NCBI GenBank assembly: GCA_964627455.1
Contig: CAZVKC010000014.1
Coordinates: forward strand, 53,480-117,479
DNA from: F-183 sp964627455
Lineage (GTDB): Bacteria > Acidobacteriota > Terriglobia > Bryobacterales > Bryobacteraceae
DNA length: 64,000 nucleotides
Reading direction: 5' to 3'
Numbering within the stretch: position 1 is the first letter of the stretch; each line of letters opens with the position of its first letter. The translations under genes were made by a program, and so were the position numbers. Positions 8,354-15,816 of the stretch are shown one piece after another. Under the pieces are notes generated by a model. The model was not told the DNA's origin. It ran no database searches and saw only the letters and a list, made by a program, of their open reading frames with translations.

Positions 8354-9670
8354 ATGCGTTTCTTGCCACTCATGTGGATCGCTACTTTGCTTGTTTCGGC
8401 CAGTCTCACGGCTTCCGGCCAGTCTGGTTCGACGCGGAACAAGGTCATTCTGATTTCGCTCGATGGGTTTCCAGCGTATTCGTTGAAGGATCCAAAGCTG
8501 CCGATTCCCACACTGCGGAAGCTGATCGCCAACGGGACTTCGGCTCCGATGACGGGCGTGAATCCGACGGTCACGTGGCCGAACCATACGACGATGGTCA
8601 CGGGTGTCCGCGCGGATGAGCACGGATTGCTGGCGAACGGCACGATCAAACGCACCGGCGCATGGCCTCCGGTGAAGGTCGAGCCGATGATTCCGAAGGA
8701 ACAGATGGTGAAAGTTCCGACCGTGTACGATGTGGCGCACAAGGCTGGCCTGACGACGGCGCAAGTGGATTGGGTGGCGATCGAGAAGGCTCCGGAGATT
8801 ACGTGGGCGTTTCGCGAGTGGGCCGCCCTGGATGGTCCGCTGGAGCAGGAGATGGTGGCGAAGGGCGCTCTGACCAGAGAAGATCTGGAAGCCTTCAGCC
8901 GCGCGAACATTGTGTTTCGCGATCAGATCTGGACGCGCGCGGGCGCTTATCTGATTCGCAATCATCAACCGGATTTGCTGCTGTTTCACTTGCTCACCGG
9001 AGATTCGGAGCAGCATGCGTATGGTCCCGATACGCTGGCGGCGAAGACGGCGCTGGCGTTCCTGGATTCGTGCGTCGAAAAGCTGGTCGATGCGGTGCGG
9101 GACGCCGGGCTGACGGATCGTACGACGTTCCTGATCGTGTCCGATCACGGCTTCAAGGCGTTCACCAAACAGATCAAGCCGAATGCCGCTCTGAAAGCCG
9201 CGGGGCTGGATAAGCAAGTGTATGTACTGCCCGAGGGCGGCACGGCATTTGTGTATTTCGATCCGATAGCCGAGGCGGGCAAACTGGTTCCGCAGGTTCG
9301 TAAGGCTCTCGAAGGCGTCGAAGGCATCGAGCGGATCGCCGGGGTGGAGGATTACCCGTCGCTGGGATTGCCGCATCCGGACAAGGATCCACAGTTCGGG
9401 TATTTGCTGCTGGCGGCGAAGGACGGGTACTCGTTCTCGGGTGCGACTGGGGGACCGGTGACGGCCGAGATCCCGCAGCAGGGCGGGAGCCACGGGTATC
9501 TGGCGAGTGAGTCCGACATGAATCCGATCTTCATTGCCAGTGGTTATGGCGTGAAGCCGGGCGTTTCGCTGGGCGGCGCCGTGTCGAACCTCGATATCGC
9601 GCCGACGATCGCGAAATTGCTGGGCGTGCGGCTTTCAGGGGCGAAGGGAAAGGTTCTGCCTCTCGAGTAG
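8354..9670 (+). CDS. Secreted alkaline phosphatase superfamily enzyme (NPP-like)
   Basis: I place the start at the ATG at 8354, where a clean signal peptide begins (MRFLPLMWIATLLVSASLTA-SGQ). The mature part fits the type I phosphodiesterase/nucleotide pyrophosphatase family. VILISLDGFPAY supplies the first metal aspartate. NPTVTWPNHTTMVTG carries the probable threonine nucleophile. LLLFHLLTGDSEQHAYG gives the D..H pair, FLIVSDHGF the second D-H pair, and GGSHGYLASE the last histidine, for a two-zinc site. At 438 aa it is a normal length. It is likely a periplasmic phosphodiesterase or pyrophosphatase; the natural substrate is not evident. It stands alone, about 75 bp after the sigma factor gene. 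Confidence 0.9.
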   Translation: MRFLPLMWIATLLVSASLTASGQSGSTRNKVILISLDGFPAYSLKDPKLPIPTLRKLIANGTSAPMTGVNPTVTWPNHTTMVTGVRADEHGLLANGTIKRTGAWPPVKVEPMIPKEQMVKVPTVYDVAHKAGLTTAQVDWVAIEKAPEITWAFREWAALDGPLEQEMVAKGALTREDLEAFSRANIVFRDQIWTRAGAYLIRNHQPDLLLFHLLTGDSEQHAYGPDTLAAKTALAFLDSCVEKLVDAVRDAGLTDRTTFLIVSDHGFKAFTKQIKPNAALKAAGLDKQVYVLPEGGTAFVYFDPIAEAGKLVPQVRKALEGVEGIERIAGVEDYPSLGLPHPDKDPQFGYLLLAAKDGYSFSGATGGPVTAEIPQQGGSHGYLASESDMNPIFIASGYGVKPGVSLGGAVSNLDIAPTIAKLLGVRLSGAKGKVLPLE

Positions 9671-9700
9671 TCGCTATTCTAGTGGGAACGGCGGGCGAGC

Positions 9701-10069
9701 GTGAAGATTCCTATCGAACAAGTCGCGCGGTACGCGGACATGTTTTCCGCGATCGGATCCGAGGCACGGCTGCGGATCGTGCAATTGTTGCTGACGGCGC
9801 ATCCCGTGGGGATGGTCGTGGGCGAGATCCAGGCGGAACTGGGGATCCCCGGTTCGACGTTGTCGCATCACCTGGACAAGCTGAAGAGCGAAGGACTCGT
9901 GCGGGTGCGGCGGGAGAGCACGTTCCTCTGGTACACCGCGAATACGGAGGCTTTGGAGGAGTTGCTCGGGTTTTTGTATAACGAGTGCTGCACCCGCAAC
10001 CAGGCTGTTCCGGCTGAAGCCACGGCTTCCGGTGCGGATTGCGGCTGCGGCCCGGCTACTCATGAATGA
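9701..10069 (+). CDS. ArsR family repressor with C-terminal cysteine pairs
   Basis: The GTG start at 9701 follows a GGCGGGCGAG purine stretch. The 122-aa protein is an ArsR/SmtB winged helix: YADMFSAIGSEARLRIVQLLL, GEIQAELGIPGSTLSHHLDKLKSEGLV (recognition helix STLSHHLDKL) and VRRESTFLWYTANTEAL (wing). It lacks the ELCVCDL metal site of classical ArsR. Instead it has vicinal Cys96-Cys97 (NECCTRN) and Cys114-x-Cys116 at the C-terminus. This resembles the As(III)-sensing C-terminal site of the Acidithiobacillus ferrooxidans type ArsR. Arsenite or a similar thiophilic metal is therefore a plausible inducer (inference). It is convergent with, and overlaps by 14 nt, the MauE/DoxX-thioredoxin gene. 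Confidence 0.85.
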   Translation: MKIPIEQVARYADMFSAIGSEARLRIVQLLLTAHPVGMVVGEIQAELGIPGSTLSHHLDKLKSEGLVRVRRESTFLWYTANTEALEELLGFLYNECCTRNQAVPAEATASGADCGCGPATHE

Positions 10070-11000
10070 GTTCGAGCTTGCGCAGGGTTTCGGCGGGCTC
10101 GGCGTCATCGAACCGGCTGACGGACCCTTTTTGACGGCCGTTTTCGATCGCCACGCCGTAGGGTGTGGATTCGAACGGGAAGATCTTCTTAAGCGCTTCG
10201 TGATCGAGGCAGGTGACGGCCTGTAAGCCGGTGTCCTTGAGGAAGGCTCCGGCGAACTGCTTCTGGCGGGTCGGGATCGCGACGATCTTGGTGACGCCCC
10301 ACTTCATCTTCGACATCTTGCGCGCAGCGGCGTCGCAATGCATGCACTCGGGGTCATAGAAGTAGAGGAAGATGCGGCCGTGGGTCAGCGAATAGGGTTG
10401 GCCGTCGGCGATGATGGATTCGGGCGCCGCGGTTCCGGAGACGCGCGAGACGGCGACCCCATAGCAGACGCCGGCGAAGACGAGGACGGCGCCGAGTGCC
10501 ACGGCTGCAGAGCGCAGGTTGGTCGAGGGGCGGGCCCACCATCCGGCGAGGCCTGCCAGGACGAGCATCGCGACGTCGCCGATGAAGAAGCCTGGTCCGA
10601 TGGCGCGCTTGAGGAGCGGGAAGCAAGTGCAATCCATGCTCTTGAACTCGTTGTAGTGGATCCCCATGTAGACCATGAATCCGATCAGCAGGAGCGCGCA
10701 GAGCCAGGCCCCCCAGCGCCGGAAGCGGGGGACGAAGATCATGAGGCCGCCCCAGGTTTCAGCGACCGCGAGGATGAGCGTGAACGGCAGGCTGACCGAG
10801 TAGGGGACTTTGAACTGTTCGACTTTGATGGTCCAGCCGAGCGGGTCTGTGATCTTCCAGACGCCGGAGACGATGAAGAGAATGGCGATCGCGACGGCGG
10901 TGATGTGCGAGGTCCACTTTTTCCACTGCGGGAGGGCCCACTCCGGAGTGCTCTCTAACGCTCCGGGCGCTGTAGCGCCGGCGACTGAGTCAGCAGACAT
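10056..11000 (-). CDS. MauE/DoxX-like membrane protein fused to thioredoxin-like domain
   Basis: Residues 30-185 form about four to five membrane helices of the DoxX/MauE kind (AVAIAILFIVSGVWKI, FTLILAVAETWGGLMIFV, WLCALLLIGFMVYMGIHY, DVAMLVLAGLAGWW). A Cys124-x-Cys126 pair (MDCTC) lies in a loop. The C-terminal about 110 residues are thioredoxin-like with YFYDPECMHC (Cys219-x-x-Cys222) and the cis-proline region STPYGVAIENG. This fusion suggests a membrane redox relay passing electrons between a quinone- or substrate-side cysteine pair and a periplasmic CxxC. MauE family proteins are needed for disulfide formation in methylamine dehydrogenase maturation. Length is 314 aa. The substrate is unknown. 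Confidence 0.82.
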   Translation of the reverse strand: MSADSVAGATAPGALESTPEWALPQWKKWTSHITAVAIAILFIVSGVWKITDPLGWTIKVEQFKVPYSVSLPFTLILAVAETWGGLMIFVPRFRRWGAWLCALLLIGFMVYMGIHYNEFKSMDCTCFPLLKRAIGPGFFIGDVAMLVLAGLAGWWARPSTNLRSAAVALGAVLVFAGVCYGVAVSRVSGTAAPESIIADGQPYSLTHGRIFLYFYDPECMHCDAAARKMSKMKWGVTKIVAIPTRQKQFAGAFLKDTGLQAVTCLDHEALKKIFPFESTPYGVAIENGRQKGSVSRFDDAEPAETLRKLELIHE

Positions 11001-11100
11001 GTTTCTATTCTAGCCACCGCCGTCGCACTGAGGTATCCCCATCAGAAAGTTCCCCTATTCCATGGTGATCGTTCCAGTGGCCGTCGATGGAGAATGCAGG

Positions 11101-12087
11101 ATGCCAAACGACCGGGTACTGACGCAAGAGGAAATCGACAGCGTATTCCGCAGCATGAAGAAGCAGGGGCCGGCGGAGACGCAGCAGAAGTCTGCGCAGG
11201 CTTATGATTTTCGCAGGCCGGACCGGATCGCGAAGGACCAGTTACGCGCCATTCACCTGCTGCATGAGAACTTTTCGCGCAGCCTGTCGTCGAGCCTGTC
11301 GGCCTTCTTGCGCGCCTATGTCGCGGTCAATCTCGTATCGGTGGAGCAGTTGTCGTTTGCCGAGTTCACGCAGTGCCTGCCTTCGCCGAGTTGCATGATC
11401 TCGCTGAAGATGAGGCCGTTTGATGGCAATTGTCTCCTGGAGATTAACCCCAGCCTGGTTTTTCCGATTCTGGAGATGCTTCTCGGTGGCTCGGGGCGCA
11501 GCAGTTCGAAGGTGAACCGCGAGGTGACGGAGATCGAGCAGAGCATCCTCGAAAGCATTTTTCGCATCATCCTCAACGATCTGAAGACGGCGTGGGCTGC
11601 CGTGACGCCGATTGATTTTGTCATTGACTCGCACGAGACGGAACCGCAATTGCTGCAGGTGCTGGCGCCGAGCGAAGCGGTGGTAGCCATCAGCATGGAG
11701 GCGCGAATCGGAGATAACGCGGGGATGATGAACATGGGCATCCCGTCGATCACGGTGAAGATGCTGCGTCAGAAATTCGACCAGCAGTGGTCGATGCGGC
11801 GGTCGCAGTCTTCCGAGGATGATCAGACGAGGATGTTGCGGCTGGTGCAGGGAAGTCAGTTGCAGTTGGATGCGCGGCTGCAGGGGCCGACGCTGAGTTT
11901 TGCGAATCTGATGGCGCTCGAACCGGGCAAGATCCTGACGTTCGATTTTGGGGTGGACCGGGATCTGGATTTACTGATCAACGGGCGCACGAAATACAAG
12001 GCGAAAGTGGTTGCCCATGGCCGCAAGCGGGCGGCCAAGTTAGGGGAGGCGCATATCGATCGAGACTATCGTCCGTTACGGGAGTAG
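11101..12087 (+). CDS. fliM: Flagellar motor switch protein FliM
   Basis: The ATG at 11101 has GGAGAA at 11089-11094 and gives the expected N-terminus VLTQEEIDSVFRSM, the CheY-P-binding segment of FliM (family form LSQEEIDALL). The middle domain begins YDFRRPDRIAKDQLRAIHLLHENF and contains the GGSGR loop. The C-terminal SpoA domain runs through QLQLDARLQGPTLSFANLMALEPGKILTFDF to the end. FliM sits in the C-ring, sets rotation sense and binds FliG and FliN. Length (328 aa) is normal. No other flagellar gene is nearby. Its 3' end overlaps the convergent secreted-protein gene by 12 nt. Confidence 0.92.
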   Translation: MPNDRVLTQEEIDSVFRSMKKQGPAETQQKSAQAYDFRRPDRIAKDQLRAIHLLHENFSRSLSSSLSAFLRAYVAVNLVSVEQLSFAEFTQCLPSPSCMISLKMRPFDGNCLLEINPSLVFPILEMLLGGSGRSSSKVNREVTEIEQSILESIFRIILNDLKTAWAAVTPIDFVIDSHETEPQLLQVLAPSEAVVAISMEARIGDNAGMMNMGIPSITVKMLRQKFDQQWSMRRSQSSEDDQTRMLRLVQGSQLQLDARLQGPTLSFANLMALEPGKILTFDFGVDRDLDLLINGRTKYKAKVVAHGRKRAAKLGEAHIDRDYRPLRE

Positions 12088-12780
12088 GCGCAGGCTGACG
12101 GGTTGTCCATCGCCGCCCGGCGTGTAGACCAGGACCATCGATTTGATGGACTTCAGTTTGCCCGGGTATGGGAAATAGAGCAGGCCTGCGAGCGGCGTCT
12201 TACAGTTGCAATCGGTGAGAGCGGCGCTGGTCACCGCAGAGGGGATGTCGATCTCTGCGCGTGTCCCGGCGCCGGAGCGGTCGGGTGCGCCGGGCGCCTG
12301 TGGCGGTGCGGGTCCACGGTTGCGGGCGTCGATGTCCGGGATCCCGGTAGTTGGCCGGCGGCCGAGGATCACTCCGGCATTTCCGACGGATCCGCTTGCC
12401 TGCAGGGATGGACGCATGTTCATTGGGGAGTCCCGCATGGACATGGCGACGGATCCAGGCGAATCGGATAGAAGGGGCGTCTTGCGGCCGTTGATCGAAA
12501 GAATGAAGTGTTGTGGGGAGATCGCGACCGGTTTGGCGTGACTGCCGAACAGCGCGACTTCAATAACCAAATGGTCTGGAGCAAACAGCATCCCGCCTGA
12601 GACGGGCAAGCTGTGTCCGAGGTGTTCGGCGGCGATCTCAATGCCTGTCCCGGGGACAATGGTTCGCACCGGGTAGTCTGCGGGCTTGCTGCGAGGTGCG
12701 GGCGTTTCCTGTTGCGGCTGCTGTGCAGGCAGGGTGACAGATCCAGCGAGCAGAGAAAGGAGGATGACCGGCCGGAGCAT
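12076..12780 (-). CDS. Secreted hypothetical protein, 234 aa
   Basis: The protein starts with a signal peptide (MLRPVILLSLLAGSVTLPAQ) and then a proline/glutamine-rich linker. A mature domain follows, with HLVIEVALFGSHAKPVAISPQHFIL and INGRKTPL. A low-complexity Gly/Pro stretch (GPAPPQAPGAPDRSG) precedes a conserved-looking end (PLAGLLYFPYPGKLKSIKSM, VYTPGGDGQPVSLRL). It reads like an immunoglobulin-type beta-sandwich, but I do not recognise a named family. Two cysteines (DCNCK) are close together. Such proteins are common in the exported proteome of Acidobacteriota. It lies 29 bp downstream of the Wzz-like gene on the same strand and may be co-transcribed with it. Confidence 0.65.
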   Translation of the reverse strand: MLRPVILLSLLAGSVTLPAQQPQQETPAPRSKPADYPVRTIVPGTGIEIAAEHLGHSLPVSGGMLFAPDHLVIEVALFGSHAKPVAISPQHFILSINGRKTPLLSDSPGSVAMSMRDSPMNMRPSLQASGSVGNAGVILGRRPTTGIPDIDARNRGPAPPQAPGAPDRSGAGTRAEIDIPSAVTSAALTDCNCKTPLAGLLYFPYPGKLKSIKSMVLVYTPGGDGQPVSLRLLP

Positions 12781-12809
12781 ACCTGTCTCCGACTGTAGCA
12801 GAAGGCTGA

Positions 12810-13994
12810 TTAGCCGCTGCCGGCGCCGGCGGCGCGGGATTGCACCGGGGGCGCACCTGTCATGTTGGCGAAGTCGTCGTCGTCATACACGGGGCGGTCG
12901 AAGGAATCGACTATCCAGGCGATGATAAGGGATACGAGGATCACGGCCGCGGCGGCCAGAACAAGGGTCCACCAGGGGGCTGTGCTCCAGGGGTGAACTA
13001 CTGCCGGTTCAGCCCGGGCGAGGATCCTGGCCTGAAGCGATACACCGGTGATCCGGGCTTCCTGCAGGCGCAACGCGAGTTGATCCGCATGGCTGGTGGC
13101 GCGTTCCATTCGCTGCTTTAACTCTTCACGCTGCGCCGCCACGATGGCAGTGAGCGTCTGCGCCTGAGCCACCGGACCCAAGGCCTTTTCCATCTCTGCA
13201 AGTTGTGCTTTCAAACCGGCCAGTCGAGCTTCGGCTTGCACAGCTTCGGCGCTGTATTCACCGCTCCTCTGCCTGAGGACTCGCAGGATCTCCTCCTGGC
13301 CGCGGATCTCTGACTTGAGTTGAAGAGTCCGCTCTTCGATCAGAGTCCGCTGACGGTTTCGGATCTCGTGCTCATCCCTGGCGGTGGCGCCGTTGCGATT
13401 CTGATCGAAGGCCCACAGTTCCTGGGCGGCCTTGTCTGCCTTTCCCTGGAGAATGGCCCCTTCGGCTTCTACCGGAACCACGTGCTGGGGAGATGAGTAC
13501 AGGCGGGATCGTGCCTCGATGTAGAGGTCCAGCAGCGCATTCACGGAATCCGCGGCCGTCTTCCGGGAGGGGTCTGTGAAGGACACTTCAATCACCTGGC
13601 TATTTCGCACAACCTGCAACGCGACCGTGTTCTTCAACTGAGCACGCCGCGTTTCCGCAGCCTGAATCGATTCGACGACGCGCGACGAGCTACCCAACCC
13701 GGTCGTCAAATCGCCTGCCCGCGACCGGATGATCTCCATTTCGCTGGCCAGTTCGGCATCGGTGACCGGAGCCGGCGAAGGTCCGAGACGGCTGATGAGG
13801 ATCGTTCCGCTGGCGCGATAGCGGTTGGGTTGCATCCAGGCCCAGGCGGCGAGGGCCGCCAACGCCAAGGCAAGGGTGATGAGCAGCGTCCCGCGACGCC
13901 GGACCAGGAACGGGCTCCTCGAAAGAACGGCAGTCGCGGCAGGCACGAACGTGGGTTCGGAAGTAATGTCGATGATCGGCTTCTGCTCGTCCAT
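12810..13994 (-). CDS. Wzz/chain-length-determinant-like membrane protein
   Basis: The protein has 394 aa. A first membrane helix (TLLITLALALAALAAWAWM, about residues 36-54) is followed by RYRASGTILISRLGPSPAPV, the Wzz beta strand region. A long periplasmic coiled coil lies between residues 150 and 330 (RNRQRTLIEERTLQLKSEIR, EARLAGLKAQLAEMEKAL). A second membrane helix (WWTLVLAAAAVILVSLIIAWI) precedes a short acidic tail. Proline before the last helix (AVVHPWSTAPWW) fits the Wzz signature. This is the topology of polysaccharide co-polymerases that set chain length during Wzy-dependent export. No polymerase or flippase gene is adjacent, so the polysaccharide is unknown. Confidence 0.75.
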   Translation of the reverse strand: MDEQKPIIDITSEPTFVPAATAVLSRSPFLVRRRGTLLITLALALAALAAWAWMQPNRYRASGTILISRLGPSPAPVTDAELASEMEIIRSRAGDLTTGLGSSSRVVESIQAAETRRAQLKNTVALQVVRNSQVIEVSFTDPSRKTAADSVNALLDLYIEARSRLYSSPQHVVPVEAEGAILQGKADKAAQELWAFDQNRNGATARDEHEIRNRQRTLIEERTLQLKSEIRGQEEILRVLRQRSGEYSAEAVQAEARLAGLKAQLAEMEKALGPVAQAQTLTAIVAAQREELKQRMERATSHADQLALRLQEARITGVSLQARILARAEPAVVHPWSTAPWWTLVLAAAAVILVSLIIAWIVDSFDRPVYDDDDFANMTGAPPVQSRAAGAGSG

Positions 13995-14071
13995 GCGGTC
14001 CGTTGTTGCGAGGCTTACTACTTTGCTTTTTCAGTAAACCACGCCGGATCCACGATGGCGTATGACAATTC

Positions 14072-14113
14072 AGTACCGAAAGGACAGGATGCCAGTCCTG
14101 GCCATTCGGTACT
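14072..14113. repeat. Compound inverted repeat (REP-like or terminator hairpin)
   Basis: AGTACCGAA at 14072-14080 is a perfect inverted copy of TTCGGTACT at 14105-14113. Inside it AGGAC (14081-14085) pairs with GTCCT (14095-14099). The element lies 18 nt beyond the stop of the AAA+ ATPase gene and upstream of the Wzz-like gene, both on the minus strand. It could end the ATPase transcript, although no T-run follows. It could also be a dispersed palindromic repeat; only a genome-wide search would tell. Confidence 0.55.
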
Positions 14114-14131
14114 AAAAGGGACGGAGATCTA

Positions 14132-15397
14132 CTAGCTCTTGGCGAAGTAGAGGTTCGAGGCTCTTTCGAGGTCGGTCTTGGACATCATGGGCGGACGTCC
14201 TTCGTACCGGGCGATCGACAGCATGATGTTCATGATGTCGGCAGGGTAGCAGGCGCGCAGTTCCGTGCGGCCTTCGCGCAGGCACAGGCCGCGCAGGTAT
14301 TCGGAGGACTCCGGTTCGGCGTGGAAGCCCTTGGCGCGGGCCACCCGCTGGAAGATCTGGTCGAAGGCCCAGGCCTGGACCGGTTCGATGAGAATCTTGT
14401 TCTGGATCCGGCGCAGGAATGCTTCGTCGGCCAGATCGGATGGCTCGAGGTTGGTGGAGAAGACCACCATCGTTTCGAAGGGGATCATGAACTTCACGCC
14501 GTAGCGCAGCGTGAGGTAGTCGACGCGGCGGTCAAGCGGCACGATCCAGCGATTCAGCAGGTCGCGCGGACTCATCAACTGACGGCCGAAGTCGTCGATG
14601 ATGAGGATGCCGTTGTTGGCCTTCATCTGCAAGGGAGCGGAATAGAGGCCCGAGGATTCATCGAGCTTCAGTTCGAGCATCGAGGGCGAAAGTTCGCCGC
14701 CGACGACGATGCAGGGGCGGCGGGCGCGGACCCAGCGGGGATCAGCGTCGGGATCCTCGAGTTGGTCGACCTCGTTATGAACGACGGGGTCGTAGAGGCT
14801 GATGATCTGGCCGTCGACCTCGACGGCATAGGGAATCAGCACGGCGTCGCTGAAGATGCGCAACATGCGTTCGGCGACGCTCGTTTTGCCGTTCCCTGAG
14901 GGGCCGTACAGGAAGATCGAGCTTTGGGATATGAGCGCCGGGCCGAGGTCGTCGAGCAGGCGGTCCGAGATCACGAGATCCGAAAAGCACTGGCGGAGGG
15001 AGTCCCGGTCGACCTCGACGCGTGCCGTTTGCGCCTTGGTGGCGTGATGATAGTCCTTCAATGAAACCGGGCAAGGGCCGGCGTACTGGTTGACCTGAAA
15101 ACGTTCACCCGCCAACTGCCGTCCGGCGGCCGAGAGGGTGAACTGGTAATCATTGCCCGTCATGCCCTTCACCTCCACCAGTTGCTGTGCACGCATGTGG
15201 CGGAACGTGGCGTCAATGATCGGGATGGAAAGCTTGAGTTGCCGGCTAAGCCGGTGGAGGGACGACTGCCCCTCGATCAGCATTCGGCGCAAGACCAAGT
15301 CTAGGACTAGTGAATTGGAGATCCCCAGTTGATCGAAATTCGAAGGAAGTGTGGGGGAAAAGCCGTTTCGTGCGACGGTATGAAATGCAGTAGACAT
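14132..15397 (-). CDS. Winged-helix AAA+ ATPase
   Basis: The 421-aa protein has an N-terminal winged-helix domain (residues 25-100; HRLSRQLKLSIPIIDATFRHM, then a wing through GNDYQFTLSAAGRQL). A AAA+ domain follows: Walker A GPSGNGKTS at 165-173, Walker B NNGILIIDDFG near 262-271, sensor-1 VVFSTNL and arginine-finger candidates in EAFLRRIQNKI. The C-terminus is a helical lid (DIMNIMLSIARYEGRPP). It looks like a cytoplasmic, nucleotide-driven regulator or remodelling factor. Homologues of this layout recur in Acidobacteriota but I do not know a demonstrated function. It is transcribed alone, with the inverted repeat at 14072-14113 behind it. Confidence 0.78.
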   Translation of the reverse strand: MSTAFHTVARNGFSPTLPSNFDQLGISNSLVLDLVLRRMLIEGQSSLHRLSRQLKLSIPIIDATFRHMRAQQLVEVKGMTGNDYQFTLSAAGRQLAGERFQVNQYAGPCPVSLKDYHHATKAQTARVEVDRDSLRQCFSDLVISDRLLDDLGPALISQSSIFLYGPSGNGKTSVAERMLRIFSDAVLIPYAVEVDGQIISLYDPVVHNEVDQLEDPDADPRWVRARRPCIVVGGELSPSMLELKLDESSGLYSAPLQMKANNGILIIDDFGRQLMSPRDLLNRWIVPLDRRVDYLTLRYGVKFMIPFETMVVFSTNLEPSDLADEAFLRRIQNKILIEPVQAWAFDQIFQRVARAKGFHAEPESSEYLRGLCLREGRTELRACYPADIMNIMLSIARYEGRPPMMSKTDLERASNLYFAKS

Positions 15398-15465
15398 CGG
15401 GCTATCTCACAAATCGACCGAGATAGCCCGAAACTTGAGGGTGACGTCCGGCGAGGCGGTTTGCG

Positions 15466-15789
15466 TCAGTCCGTGTGGAAAACCTCTTCCATGAAAGCCC
15501 ACCATTCGCCGGGTTTGCGGCTCGGCAGAGGATCCTGCATGGGTTCCATGATGTCCCACCATTCCCGCATCTTGGGGAAGGCTGCCATCTTAGCCATGTC
15601 GGCATCCCAGTCGGTTCCGGTGTATTCGTAGTAGCCGAACAGGAACCCGTCATGCAGGAAGATCGTGTAGTTGTGGACATTGCACTGGCTGATGATGTCC
15701 AGAATCTCCGGCCAGACGGCGTCGTGATACCGGCGATACTCAGCTTCATGCTCCGGCCTGACCCGGAGTACCATTCCGTAGCGTTTCAT
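15466..15789 (-). CDS. L-rhamnose mutarotase family protein
   Basis: At 107 aa the protein matches the RhaM/DUF718 family in length and motifs: KRYGMVLRVRPEHEAEYRRYHDAVWPEI at the start, NYTIFLHDGFLFGYYEYTG in the middle and MREWWDIMEPMQDPLP near the end. RhaM interconverts anomers of L-rhamnose; members outside rhamnose operons may act on other sugars. The histidine in RYHDAVWPE and the WW pair of the family are present. It is 27 bp downstream of the glycosidase-like gene on the same strand. The two are probably one transcript for sugar use. Confidence 0.88.
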   Translation of the reverse strand: MKRYGMVLRVRPEHEAEYRRYHDAVWPEILDIISQCNVHNYTIFLHDGFLFGYYEYTGTDWDADMAKMAAFPKMREWWDIMEPMQDPLPSRKPGEWWAFMEEVFHTD

Positions 15790-15816
15790 AGTGTCGTTCG
15801 AGAGCGCTTGCAGCCC

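Noticed and set aside
6608..9493. A very long open minus-strand frame (about 960 codons) opposite the sigma factor and phosphatase genes
   Set aside because: It has no recognisable domain, crosses several well-supported plus-strand genes with clear families, and its residue composition (Arg/His/Gln-rich) is that of an antisense shadow in a high-GC genome.
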